A stretch of 11,169 nt of DNA from Comamonadaceae bacterium (GCA_947483455.1 CANKNK010000024.1:1-11169); one strand, 5' to 3'; shown: positions 1-7,504, numbered from the stretch's first letter. Numbers and translations are program-made. Notes: generated by a model from the letters alone, not told the origin.

Positions 1-265
1 CCACAAATGCGCCAAAGCCCGAGAGCAGAAAAATCAATACGCCAAAGCCCACCCAAGCGCGCGGCGACTTGCGCGTAGCCGCTACTGCCGACACCAGCGC
101 CACCAATACAAACGCATAGCGTTGCACGATGCACATCGGGCACGGCACGAGCCCCACTTCATGCTGCAAATACAAACCAAATAACAGCAACACGACCGCC
201 ACGATAGCGGTCAGCCCGTAAATCCGCCGCGGGTAGGCATCGAACAAGTCAAAAAGCACAGTCAC
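1..265 (-). CDS. dsbB: Disulfide bond formation protein B, 5' fragment
   Basis: This is the first 88 codons of a minus-strand gene that continues past the left edge. DsbB is an inner-membrane protein that reoxidises periplasmic DsbA and passes the electrons to quinone. The fragment begins MTVLFDLFDAYPRRIYGLTA, then has a hydrophobic helix (about residues 17-33), a short periplasmic loop with the redox pair C42-P-M-C45 followed by IVQR, and two further hydrophobic stretches. CxxC followed by a QR pair is the family hallmark. The start is a GTG at 265-263, chosen because AGG lies 7 bases upstream; a second in-frame GTG at 259 is possible. The ATG further upstream (from 290) runs into a stop. 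The second cysteine pair and the last helices would lie outside the window. The gene is divergent from yggX. Confidence 0.9.
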   Translation of the reverse strand, partial: MTVLFDLFDAYPRRIYGLTAIVAVVLLLFGLYLQHEVGLVPCPMCIVQRYAFVLVALVSAVAATRKSPRAWVGFGVLIFLLSGFGAFV

Positions 266-515
266 AGGTTTTCCTTTTTTCAAACATCCCTTGCTAGCGC
301 GGTCGCACACCGGCTGCGCCCGCCTTGTGCGCACCCGGCGGCCTGCCATTGCGAGACTGCAAGCCCTGGCAATCCCTACAAGCACGAAGTTACGCGGGCT
401 TGCCTAGTGCACCCTGTGGATTATCCGCCCGCATGCCAAGGGGGCGCCGGCCAAAGGGAATAAGATCGCGCTTTAGGCTGCATGCTTTTCTGCGCTACAT
501 CAAAGGTTTTATTTC
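266..515. other. dsbB-yggX divergent intergenic region
   Basis: These 250 bases separate two divergently transcribed genes and must carry both promoters. An AAAGG ribosome binding site for yggX lies at 502-506, and AGG for dsbB lies just inside the right edge of the dsbB leader. I found no hexamer pair close enough to the sigma-70 consensus to call in either direction; TAAGAT around 465 is the nearest -10-like string on the plus strand and has no matching -35. A short open frame crosses the area (325-681) but has no recognisable protein character and overlaps yggX, so I do not call it. Confidence 0.5.
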
Positions 516-788
516 ATGGCACGTACCGTCACCTGTATCAAACTCGGCACCGAGGCCGAAGGTCTGGATTTCCCACCCTACCCCGGCGAATTGGGCAAGC
601 GCATCTGGGAGAGCGTCAGCAAAGAAGCCTGGGCCGCCTGGCTCAAGCACCAGACCATGCTGGTCAATGAAAACCGCCTGAACCTGGCCGACGCACGCGC
701 CCGCCAATACCTGGCCCGCCAGATGGAAAACCATTTCTTTGGCAGCGGCGCCGATGCGGCCCAGGGCTACGTGCCACCAACGGCCTGA
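516..788 (+). CDS. yggX: Fe(II)-trafficking / oxidative damage protection protein YggX
   Basis: A 90-residue cytoplasmic protein of the YggX family. These small proteins are linked to iron handling and protect Fe-S enzymes from oxidative damage. The sequence carries the family pattern in order: [11 protein letters not shown] with the conserved Cys7, [19 protein letters not shown] (residues 13-31), [18 protein letters not shown] (34-51), and a C-terminal MENHFFG block ending in GYVPPTA. The length matches the family norm of about 90. The ATG at 516 has AAAGG ten bases upstream. The downstream mnmC-like frame opens only 23 bases after the stop, so the two are probably cotranscribed. Nothing in the protein looks damaged. 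Confidence 0.95.
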   Translation: MARTVTCIKLGTEAEGLDFPPYPGELGKRIWESVSKEAWAAWLKHQTMLVNENRLNLADARARQYLARQMENHFFGSGADAAQGYVPPTA

Positions 789-811
789 GTCCGACCCCGA
801 CGCGCATTCCC

Positions 812-2623
812 GTGGCCGCAGGCGCCACCTGCATTCTCGATACCGCCTTTGGTGCGGGTGCGGGTTTTCTGCGTGCTTGGCAGGCCAGCGCCCCCACCCC
901 GCGGCGGCCGGCACCGTTGCACTATGTCGGGCTGATGGAGTTGGATCAGTGGCAAAGCACCCTCTCTATTTTCTTGCCCGCCACGCGCAAAGAGATGGCC
1001 AACCCGTCACCCACAGCGGCGCCTTCATACACGGCACCAGCCCATTTAAACGCTGGCCGTCCCACCAAGGATGAACCGGACCCCCCGCCTGGGCTAGCCC
1101 TCGCGCTGGGCCAAGCACTTCGTGCCCTCGGGGTCTCAGGTCCACCCGCACCGGGGTTTTATCGACTGCCCTTTGACCAAGGCCGGGTGCTGCTGACTCT
1201 ATGCATTGGCCCGCGGGATGCCAGCTTGGCGCAGTTGGCGATGAAAGCCGACCATATCGCTGCAGATACGCAACAAGCCTGGACAGCGAGTGCACTGCAT
1301 AAACTGAAATCGATCGCACGTCGGGGTACGACGCTGGCATGGGCTGCGTGCGGCCATACGGGTTCCGCCAAACCTGCCCTCGATGCTTCGCTATGGAAGC
1401 CACGCGTGGATGGCACACTGGTTTGCGACCCCCCGTGGGCGCTGCGTAACAGTCGCGCGGCCACCACGCGCAGCTTTGAAAAGCCCGGTCGCTGCACGGT
1501 CATTGGTTCGGGGATGAGCGGCGCGCTGGTGGCGCTTGCATTGGCTTCACGCGGTTGGCAGGTGACGGTGCTCGAACAACACGGGCATGCAGCGGCCGGT
1601 GCATCCAGCCTTCCCGCAGGAATGGTCAGTGCCAGCGGCAACTCACCCGCCGACCCGCTATTTGCCTTAAGCCGCAGCGCCTACCACCTGACGCGCCAAC
1701 TGCTGCAAACCATGGTGGCACAGGGCGAAGACTGGGACGATGGTGGCGCCCTGCGCCCGCTTGGCCCGGGTAAACGCCAAGGCAAAAACCCTAAAGCAAA
1801 TGCAGGCTCAGCGCAAAGTGCAGCAATGCTCGCTGGTGCAAGCGCACCCAGCCCATGGCAAGCCCTGGCGCTGTGGCTCAAACCAAAGGCATGGATACAA
1901 GCTTGTCTGGCCTCGCCTGGGGTGAGCTTGCGCCCCAACATGGCTGTGCACAGCATTGCCTATGCAGCGGGACATTGGCAGGCTTTGGATGTGCGGGGGC
2001 AGGTCTTGGCCCATAGTGAATTAATGGTGCTGTGCAACGCCATGGATGCGGCGCGCCTCCTGGGCGCAAGCAGCGAAATACAAGCACAGACGCACCCTCT
2101 GAGCCCCGCTGCCCGGCGCGCGCTGGCGCAGCTGCACCCGAGGTACGGCAGCATCAGCAGCGGGCCAGCGGCCGGTCTGCCCCATCGCCCTGCACTGCCG
2201 GTGCAAGGTCAAGGCCATTTTTTGCCCGCAGTGCCTGGCGCGCAAGGATTGCAATGGCTGGCCGGCGCGGGTTTTGAAACCGATGACAGCGCCACCGATG
2301 CCGCCTGCCACCAGGCTAACTTAGCGCGTGTTGCACACTTGGTGCCTGGCCTGACTGCGTCTTTGCAAGCGCAATTGCAAACCGGCCAACTGGGTCTGTG
2401 GCGTGGGCAGCGCTGCGTCTCCCACGACCGCCTGCCGCTGGTAGGCCCAGCAAGCAGCGGCGGCGAAAACGGCTTATGGGTGTGCCTGGCCATGGGCGCG
2501 CGCGGGCTCACGTTTGCCGCCTTGTGCGCCGAATTGCTGGCAGCGCGCCTGATGGATGAGCCGCTGCCCCTACCCCATCGTTTGGCCCGCTTGCTGGACC
2601 TGCAGCGCTTGCAAGACCGGTAA
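812..2623 (+). CDS. mnmC: MnmC-like tRNA wobble-uridine enzyme: intact FAD oxidase domain, degenerate methyltransferase domain
   Basis: MnmC converts cmnm5 to nm5 (FAD domain) and then nm5 to mnm5 (SAM-dependent domain) at tRNA wobble uridine 34. The C-terminal half is convincing: dinucleotide-binding GSGMSG at residues 232-237, LPAGMVSASG after it, GHFLPAVP, GQRCVSHDRLPLVG near residue 532-545, and a closing LWVCLAMGARGLTFAALCAE block with DEPLPLP. The N-terminal half keeps the ghost of the methyltransferase: ILDTAFGAGAGFLRAW (residues 8-23), GFYRLPFDQGRVLLTL, and LKSIARRGTTLA. It lacks the roughly 50-60 residues that normally precede the SAM motif and the DGFAP-type catalytic segment, where only AADTQQAW remains. 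The start is uncertain: GTG at 812 has no good Shine-Dalgarno, the frame is open further upstream into yggX, and ATG at 935 is an alternative. It converges on the permease gene, with 14 bases between the stops. Confidence 0.85.
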   Translation: MAAGATCILDTAFGAGAGFLRAWQASAPTPRRPAPLHYVGLMELDQWQSTLSIFLPATRKEMANPSPTAAPSYTAPAHLNAGRPTKDEPDPPPGLALALGQALRALGVSGPPAPGFYRLPFDQGRVLLTLCIGPRDASLAQLAMKADHIAADTQQAWTASALHKLKSIARRGTTLAWAACGHTGSAKPALDASLWKPRVDGTLVCDPPWALRNSRAATTRSFEKPGRCTVIGSGMSGALVALALASRGWQVTVLEQHGHAAAGASSLPAGMVSASGNSPADPLFALSRSAYHLTRQLLQTMVAQGEDWDDGGALRPLGPGKRQGKNPKANAGSAQSAAMLAGASAPSPWQALALWLKPKAWIQACLASPGVSLRPNMAVHSIAYAAGHWQALDVRGQVLAHSELMVLCNAMDAARLLGASSEIQAQTHPLSPAARRALAQLHPRYGSISSGPAAGLPHRPALPVQGQGHFLPAVPGAQGLQWLAGAGFETDDSATDAACHQANLARVAHLVPGLTASLQAQLQTGQLGLWRGQRCVSHDRLPLVGPASSGGENGLWVCLAMGARGLTFAALCAELLAARLMDEPLPLPHRLARLLDLQRLQDR

Positions 2624-2635
2624 AGCGCAAGCTGC
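2602..2635. terminator. Possible bidirectional stem between convergent mnmC and permease genes
   Basis: GCAGC (2602-2606) and TTGC (2609-2612) pair with GCAA (2627-2630) and GCTGC (2631-2635), giving a nine-pair stem with a 2-base bulge and a 14-base loop. An alternative fold pairs GCGCTT (2605-2610) with AAGCGC (2623-2628). It spans the mnmC stop and ends just before the permease stop, where two convergent transcripts would meet. There is no T-tract on either side, so intrinsic termination is only a possibility. Confidence 0.3.
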
Positions 2636-2637
2636 GA

Positions 2638-3606
2638 TCAGCGATTTTTGAGGTAAGGTTTCCCCAAAGCCGCAGGTGCCACCGCGCGACCTACAAAGCC
2701 CGCGAGTAACACCACCGTCATCAGATAAGGCAAGGCCTGAATCGCCTGCACCGGCACCGCGCCCAGGCCGGGAATATCCACGCCTTGCAAGCGCATGGCA
2801 ATGGCATCTAGCAAGCCAAACAGCAAGCAGGCACCCAATGCACCCCAGGGTTTCCAGCGTCCAAAAATCAAGGCCGCCAGGGCCATAAAGCCGCGCCCGG
2901 CCGTCATATGCGGCGAAAAATTCGCGCTTTGGGCAAGCACCAAATAGCTTCCTGCCAGGCCGCATAACAGCCCATTGATAGCCAAGGCCGCGTAGCGCAA
3001 GCGCTGCACCGACAAACCAGCGGCGTCCACCATTTGCGGGTTCTCACCGACCGCACGCAGGCGCAAACCAAAGCGGGTGCGGTACAACACGTACCAGGCC
3101 AAAGGCACCAAGGCATAGGCGCAATACACCAAAAGATTGTGGCCCAATAGGGCCTGCGCGATCACCGGCCCCAACCAAGGCAGCGGCTGCACCGCTTGCA
3201 CGAGCCACTGCCAATGCGCCTGTACCCGCACATCCACCGACAGTGGTGGGGTTTGCCCCCCTTGGGCGAACCAGGCGATACCTAGCACCACCGTCAGGCC
3301 CGCCGCAATGATATTGAGGGCCACGCCGGACACCACTTGATCGCCCGGATAGCTTACGCAGGCCAGCCCATGCAAGGACGACAGCATCACGCCCACCACC
3401 ATGGCGGCCAATAGCGCCAAGGTGGTCGAGCCGGTAACTGCACCGGCTGCGCCCGCAGCAAAAGCGGCAAACAACATCTTGCCCTCCAGCCCGATGTCCA
3501 CCACCCCCGAGCGCTCGGAAAAAAGGCCCGCCAGCGCACACAAAACCAAAGGCGTGGCCAGGCGAACCGCCGAGGCCAGCACCGAAGCGATGAGCGTCTC
3601 ATCCAT
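2638..3606 (-). CDS. Nucleoside ABC transporter permease, second subunit (BMP/NupQ type)
   Basis: A 322-residue integral membrane subunit of the branched-chain/simple-sugar permease family, the kind paired with BMP-type nucleoside binding proteins. It begins MDETLIASVLASAVRLATPL and shows the family block ERSGVVDIGLEGKMLFAAF near the N-terminus, multiple hydrophobic helices, the cytoplasmic coupling region with RAVGENPQMVDAAGLSVQRLR (split here as GLRLRAVGENP then AAGLSV), and GRWKPWGALGACLLFGLLD towards the end. I chose ATG 3606-3604 rather than the longer open frame to 3666 because homologues begin at MDET and AGGGAG lies upstream. It overlaps the preceding permease gene by 8 bases (ATGGATGA), which indicates translational coupling. 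It is the last gene of the four-gene importer operon. Confidence 0.92.
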   Translation of the reverse strand: MDETLIASVLASAVRLATPLVLCALAGLFSERSGVVDIGLEGKMLFAAFAAGAAGAVTGSTTLALLAAMVVGVMLSSLHGLACVSYPGDQVVSGVALNIIAAGLTVVLGIAWFAQGGQTPPLSVDVRVQAHWQWLVQAVQPLPWLGPVIAQALLGHNLLVYCAYALVPLAWYVLYRTRFGLRLRAVGENPQMVDAAGLSVQRLRYAALAINGLLCGLAGSYLVLAQSANFSPHMTAGRGFMALAALIFGRWKPWGALGACLLFGLLDAIAMRLQGVDIPGLGAVPVQAIQALPYLMTVVLLAGFVGRAVAPAALGKPYLKNR

Positions 3607-4714
3607 GCTTGGCTCCCTGCCAATGCAATAGGCGCAGAACTGACGCCAAAGGCCTGGCCATGACATAGCTCATGGCCCCGGAGAACAGCACCACAAAGCC
3701 TTGCAGCATGACCACCATATCGCGGCTAAAACCCGGTACGTCAAACGCCACTTCAGCCCCGCCTTGAAACAGCGCACCAAACAACACACTGGCTAGCACC
3801 ACGCCTACCGGATGGTTACGGCCCATCAAGGCCACCGCAATACCGGTAAAACCAGCGCCGCCGACAAATTCCAGTACCAGTTTGCCGCTCACCCCGGCTA
3901 CTTCATTCATACCCACCATGCCCGCCAATGCCCCGCTGATCGCCATCGCCAGCACAATATGCCGACGCGGCCGGATACCCGCATAAGCCGCTGCGGCGGG
4001 ACTGGAGCCCACGGCCCGCAAGCGGTAGCCACTGCGGCTGTGCCACAGAAAAAAATACACGGCCACACAGGACAGCAATGCCAGCAGCAAGCTGGCGTTG
4101 AGCGGCGAGCCCGGCCAATCGACGCCCACCCATGCGAGCATTTCACGCGCCGACACCAGATGCGCTGAGGGCGCAAAAGCCGCGCTTTCGATCGCCACGT
4201 TGCCCGGTGCGCGCAATTGGTTCACCAACAAATACACCAGCAAGGTGCTGGCCAAAAAGTTGAACATGATGGTGGTAATCACCACATGGCTACCCCGGTA
4301 AGCTTGCAGATAGCCGGGAATCGCCGCCCAGACCATGCCAAACAGCGCACCACCGAGCAACATCAAGGGCAGCATGGCCCAGCCGGGCAAGAAGGGCGAC
4401 AGCCACAGCGCAAGCAAGGCCGTCCCCAAGCCGCCCAAAGTGGCCTGGCCCTCGCCACCAATATTGAACAAGCCCCCATGAAAAGCCACCGCCACTGCCA
4501 AGCCGGTAAAAATGAAACTGGTGGCGTAGTACAGCGTGTAACTCAAGCCGCGCGGCGTGCCAAATGCGCCTTGCACCAAGGCCGCCAATACTTGCCAAGG
4601 GCTTTGCCCTACCAGCGCCACCACGATACCCGCCACCAGCAAGGCCACGGCCAGGCAGACCACCGGTAAAAGGCCAATATCGGCCCAACGCGGCAACGCC
4701 GTCGGCTGGCTCAT
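3599..4714 (-). CDS. Nucleoside ABC transporter permease, first subunit (BMP/NupP type)
   Basis: A 371-residue inner-membrane permease that would form a heterodimer with the next gene product. It starts MSQPTALPRWADIGLLPVV and then runs through a first helix. Further blocks are GLSYTLYYATSFIFTGLAVA, HGGLFNIGGEGQATLGGLG (the family's conserved NIGxEGQ element), GSHVVITTIMFNFLAS, the coupling loop RLRAVGSSPAAAAYAGI, and GGAGFTGIAVALMGRNHPVG. These blocks and the length match simple-sugar/nucleoside permeases. The frame is open upstream to 4867, but ATG 4714-4712 is the real start: it overlaps the ATPase stop by four bases (ATGA) and has AGG upstream, and the extra residues of the longer frame are arginine- and glycine-rich shadow sequence of the ATPase gene. 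Confidence 0.93.
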   Translation of the reverse strand: MSQPTALPRWADIGLLPVVCLAVALLVAGIVVALVGQSPWQVLAALVQGAFGTPRGLSYTLYYATSFIFTGLAVAVAFHGGLFNIGGEGQATLGGLGTALLALWLSPFLPGWAMLPLMLLGGALFGMVWAAIPGYLQAYRGSHVVITTIMFNFLASTLLVYLLVNQLRAPGNVAIESAAFAPSAHLVSAREMLAWVGVDWPGSPLNASLLLALLSCVAVYFFLWHSRSGYRLRAVGSSPAAAAYAGIRPRRHIVLAMAISGALAGMVGMNEVAGVSGKLVLEFVGGAGFTGIAVALMGRNHPVGVVLASVLFGALFQGGAEVAFDVPGFSRDMVVMLQGFVVLFSGAMSYVMARPLASVLRLLHWQGAKHG

Positions 4715-6234
4715 GCGCTTGCACCTGCCATCAAGAGACCCAGGCGCTCTTCGCTGCAATCGGCGATATCGAGCGCACCCGTCATGCGACCCTGCACCAT
4801 GACCAAGACCCGGTCCGACAGGGCCAAAATTTCGTCCAATTCGCTGGACACCAGCAGCACCGCGCATCCGGCATCGCGCATGGTGCGCAACTGGGTATAA
4901 ATGAACTCGATCGCGCCGATATCCACCCCCCGTGTGGGCTGGCCGATGAGCAAGACCTGCGGCGCTTGCCCCAGCTCGCGCGCCAGCACCAGTTTTTGCT
5001 GGTTGCCTCCGGAAAACTTGCGGCTGCCCAGCGCCGCCTTGCGCGGCCGCACGTCAAAACGCTCCATCATCTCTGCGGTCGCGCTGCGCATGGCGCCTGC
5101 GCGCATCCAACCGGCGCGGCAATAGCGTGGCAAGTGTTCATAGCCCAAGACCGCAGACTCCCAGGCCTCAAAGTCCATCACCAAAGCCCGCGCCTGGCGG
5201 TCCTCGGGCACATGCGCCAGCCCGATCGTGCGGGCGGTAAAAGGGTCCAGCCAGGCGCCGCTTGCAAACTGTCGGCCCAGCACTTGCATGCTGCCACTAT
5301 CGGGCGCAGCCAGCCCGGACAAGATATCGAGCAACTCGCTTTGCCCATTGCCCGACACACCGGCGATGCCCACGATCTCACCGGCGTGCAATTGCAGCCC
5401 CACACCGGCCAGCCGTTGCACACCGCTGGCATCGCGCCATTGCAATCCCTGGGCTAGTAAAACAGGCGTGGCATCACGCTGGGGCGCAGCTGCCGCAGGC
5501 GGCCTGTCCAGTTGCACTTTACGCCCCACCATGGCCTGGGCCAGGGCCTGTACGCTCGCACGCGCAATCGGCATATCGTCCACTACGCGCCCGGCGCGCA
5601 TGACGGTTACCTGGTCGCACAGCGCCAGCACTTCTTTGAGCTTGTGGGTGATCAAAATCACCGTGGTGCCCTGCGCACGCAACTGGCGCAGCACGGCAAA
5701 TAATTGCTGCGTTTCCTGCGGCGTCAATACCGCGGTGGGCTCGTCCAAAATCAGGATGCGCGCGCCACGGTACAGGGCTTTCAAAATTTCTAAACGCTGG
5801 CGGTCGCCTACCGCCAAGTCCGCCACAGCGAGGTCTAGCGCCACACGCAGGCCAGTGGACTGCATCAAGGTCTCCAAGCGCTCGCGCACCGGCGCACTGG
5901 CGCTAGGCAAATGCCAGTGCGGTTCAGCACCGAGCATGACGTTTTCCAGAGCGGTCAGGGTTTCGACCAGCATGAAGTGCTGGTGGACCATGCCGATGCC
6001 GCAGGCAATAGCGTCGTCCGCATTGCGGATCTGCACCGGTTTGCCAAAGACCGTGATGCGGCCACTATCGGCCGGATAAAAACCATAGAGCACTGACATC
6101 AGCGTGCTCTTGCCTGCGCCGTTTTCACCAATCAGCCCATGCAAGCTTGCTTGCTGCACCGTGAAATTTACGTCCACGTTGGCCAGCACATCCGCAAAGC
6201 GTTTATGGATACCGGCCATTTGCAAGGCCGGCAC
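4711..6234 (-). CDS. Nucleoside ABC transporter ATP-binding protein, two NBDs (BMP/NupO type)
   Basis: A cytoplasmic ATPase with two fused nucleotide-binding domains that powers the two permeases. NBD1 has Walker A GENGAGKST (residues 36-44), Q-loop region MVHQHFML, signature VGDRQRLEI (142-150) and Walker B LILDEPTAVLTPQE. NBD2 has a degenerate P-loop GVSGNGQS (292-299), signature FSGGNQQKL (407-415) and LLIGQPTRGVDIG (428-440), the usual pattern for sugar/nucleoside importers, where the second site is non-canonical. The start is a judgement. The frame is open to a TTG at 6285, which would overlap the binding-protein gene by 13 bases and place a strong hairpin inside coding sequence. I prefer GTG 6234 (507 residues, beginning MPALQMAGIHKRF), with GGGGTG upstream. 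The 3' end overlaps the first permease by ATGA. Confidence 0.92.
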   Translation of the reverse strand: MPALQMAGIHKRFADVLANVDVNFTVQQASLHGLIGENGAGKSTLMSVLYGFYPADSGRITVFGKPVQIRNADDAIACGIGMVHQHFMLVETLTALENVMLGAEPHWHLPSASAPVRERLETLMQSTGLRVALDLAVADLAVGDRQRLEILKALYRGARILILDEPTAVLTPQETQQLFAVLRQLRAQGTTVILITHKLKEVLALCDQVTVMRAGRVVDDMPIARASVQALAQAMVGRKVQLDRPPAAAAPQRDATPVLLAQGLQWRDASGVQRLAGVGLQLHAGEIVGIAGVSGNGQSELLDILSGLAAPDSGSMQVLGRQFASGAWLDPFTARTIGLAHVPEDRQARALVMDFEAWESAVLGYEHLPRYCRAGWMRAGAMRSATAEMMERFDVRPRKAALGSRKFSGGNQQKLVLARELGQAPQVLLIGQPTRGVDIGAIEFIYTQLRTMRDAGCAVLLVSSELDEILALSDRVLVMVQGRMTGALDIADCSEERLGLLMAGASA

Positions 6235-6242
6235 AGGAAACA

Positions 6243-6263
6243 CCCCGGCCACCGAGGCCGGGG
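6243..6263 (-). promoter_or_regulatory. Intercistronic GC hairpin between binding protein and ATPase genes
   Basis: CCCCGGCC at 6243-6250 and GGCCGGGG at 6256-6263 form a perfect 8-pair stem with a 5-base loop, starting 9 bases after the binding-protein stop. No run of U follows in the direction of transcription. Hairpins at this position are known in importer operons whose binding-protein gene comes first, where they protect the upstream mRNA or reduce read-through so that binding protein exceeds membrane components. That role is inferred here. If the TTG at 6285 were the ATPase start, the stem would instead lie inside that gene. Confidence 0.55.
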
Positions 6264-6272
6264 CTGTCGGGC

Positions 6273-7253
6273 TTACAACTTGCAAGCGTTATCGGCCATG
6301 TAATCGGCCACTTTAATTTTTCCGCTAATGATGTCGGCCTTGGCGGCATCCACTTTTTTCTTCATGTCGGCGCTGACCAACTTGCTATTGTTGTCATCCA
6401 TCGCATAGTCCACGCCGCCTTCTTTGAGGCCCAGAATCGACAGACCGGGCTTATGCGCCATAGCCACGTTGTAGACCGCCACATCCACCCGCTTGAGCAT
6501 GGAGGTCAGCATGGTGCCCGGCTGCAAATGGTTTTGGTTGCTGTCCACACCAATAGCCAGTTTGCCCGCGTCTTTGGCTGCTTGGTACACACCGATGCCC
6601 GTGCCACCGGCTGCCGCAAACACCACGTCCACGCCTTGCGCAAACTGGGCTTTGGTGAGTTCACCGCCGCGCGTGGGGTCATTCCAAGCGGCGCCGGTCG
6701 TGCCGGTCATGTTCGCGGTGACGGTGGCCTTGGAATTGGCGAATAAAGCGCCCTGGCGGTAACCGCACTCAAACTTGCGGATCAGCGGAATATCCATGCC
6801 GCCCACAAAACCGACCTTGCCGCTCTTGCTGGCCATAGCCGCCATCACACCCACCAGAAAGCTGCCTTCTTGCTCTTTGAACACCACGGATTGGACATTG
6901 GGTGCATCGACCACCATGTCCACAATTGCAAATTGCAATTTAGGGAATTCTTTGGCTACTTTTTCAATGCTCGAAGCCTGCGAAAAACCCACGCCAATAA
7001 TCGGGGTAGCGCCTTTTTCTGCCATACGGCGAACGGCTTGCTCACGCTGCGATTCATTGCTGATTTCAAATTCCAGGTATTTTTTGCCCGTCTCTTTAGC
7101 CCACTTTTGCATGCCGTTATAGGCCGCTTCGTTGAAGGACTTGTCGAACTTTCCACCCATGTCGTAAATAACAGCCGGCTCAGCCAGCGCGGGAATGGCC
7201 GCAGCCAGAGACAAGGCCAGTATGCCGGTTTGGAAAACATGAGCAGTACGCAT
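6273..7253 (-). CDS. BMP-family periplasmic nucleoside-binding protein
   Basis: A 326-residue solute-binding protein of the BMP/PnrA family, which binds purine and other nucleosides and delivers them to an ABC importer. Residues 1-24 form a signal peptide (MRTAHVF, then a hydrophobic core, ending ALA before EPAV). No lipobox cysteine is seen, so the product should be soluble in the periplasm rather than a lipoprotein. Family blocks follow in order: IYDMGGKFDKSFNEAAYNG right after the signal, TPIIGVGFSQ, QEGSFLVGVMAA, KVGFVGGMDIPLI, GVDVVFAAAGGTGIGV, and GVDSNQNHLQPG. The nucleoside contacts of the family lie in the DMGG...SFNE and GVDSNQ regions. The ATG at 7253 has AGGA about 10 bases upstream; the longer open frame to 7328 would add a non-signal leader. 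It is the first gene of the importer operon, diverging from rbsK. Confidence 0.94.
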   Translation of the reverse strand: MRTAHVFQTGILALSLAAAIPALAEPAVIYDMGGKFDKSFNEAAYNGMQKWAKETGKKYLEFEISNESQREQAVRRMAEKGATPIIGVGFSQASSIEKVAKEFPKLQFAIVDMVVDAPNVQSVVFKEQEGSFLVGVMAAMASKSGKVGFVGGMDIPLIRKFECGYRQGALFANSKATVTANMTGTTGAAWNDPTRGGELTKAQFAQGVDVVFAAAGGTGIGVYQAAKDAGKLAIGVDSNQNHLQPGTMLTSMLKRVDVAVYNVAMAHKPGLSILGLKEGGVDYAMDDNNSKLVSADMKKKVDAAKADIISGKIKVADYMADNACKL

Positions 7254-7295
7254 AAATTGGGTTCCTAGCAAATTGAGATTCAGTAAAGAGGCAGA

Positions 7296-7307
7296 CCGCA
7301 AATGCGG
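7296..7307. repeat. Short palindrome CCGCAAATGCGG in the importer leader
   Basis: CCGCA (7296-7300) and TGCGG (7303-7307) form a two-fold symmetric site of 12 bases in the predicted 5' untranslated leader of the importer operon, about 45 bases before its start codon. It is compact enough to be an operator half-site pair or a very small hairpin. It may also be chance; no regulator gene is in the window to connect it with. Confidence 0.25.
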
Positions 7308-7366
7308 CATGCCAAGCCTGTGCGCCACGGCGGCCTAGCGCCTGCAAGACTCGGTGGCAGCACTTC

Positions 7367-7395
7367 ATCATACGTGAGCCCCTAGAGCGCCGCAA
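7367..7395 (-). promoter_or_regulatory. Predicted sigma-70 promoter of the nucleoside importer operon
   Basis: Read on the minus strand, TTGCGG (7395-7390) is followed after exactly 17 bases by TATGAT (7372-7367), five of six matches to the -10 consensus. Transcription would begin near 7360, leaving a leader of about 105 bases before the binding-protein ATG at 7253. This is the best hexamer pair in the divergent region. The -35 match is only partial, which fits a promoter that needs an activator or is regulated. Confidence 0.5.
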
Positions 7396-7448
7396 GCAGC
7401 CTCAGCATCAACCATCGCTGTGGCTTGCTCTACACTCGCCGAAGGCTT

Positions 7449-7473
7449 AGCGCAGCGATCGCAGGCCTGCGCT
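7449..7473. promoter_or_regulatory. Overlapping palindromes upstream of the ribokinase gene
   Basis: AGCGCAG (7449-7455) and CTGCGCT (7467-7473) are perfect inverted repeats around an 11-base spacer. Nested in the same 25 bases are two full palindromes, GCGATCGC (7455-7462) and GCAGGCCTGC (7461-7470). The block lies 32-56 bases before the ribokinase start, where an operator or a leader hairpin would act. The only -10-like string nearby is TACACT (7431-7436), without a good -35. The function is inferred from symmetry and position alone. Confidence 0.35.
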
Positions 7474-7504
7474 CTTTGGCGTACCTATTTTGAAAGTTTT
7501 CCCC

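Noticed and set aside
325..681. Small open frame starting upstream of yggX
   Set aside because: It overlaps yggX in another frame, and the product has no family features and no ribosome binding site that I can see.
1441..1500. Idea that the mnmC-like gene is a frameshifted pseudogene
   Set aside because: A single uninterrupted frame of 603 codons links both domains, and the FAD domain retains its motifs to the end, so decay is confined to the methyltransferase part.
4564..6079. Plus-strand open frames of 297 and 283 codons opposite the ATPase gene
   Set aside because: Their composition (rich in Arg, Pro, Ala, Ser) is that of shadow frames, and the minus strand encodes a complete two-domain ATPase with all motifs.
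6924..6940. AATTGCA repeated/palindromic A/T-rich block
   Set aside because: It falls within the binding-protein gene and encodes the conserved hydrophobic strand KLQFAIVD; coincidence of codons is enough.
7254..7360. Possible purine riboswitch in the importer leader
   Set aside because: The leader is long enough, but I could not find the conserved junction bases or two kissing hairpin loops of the purine aptamer.
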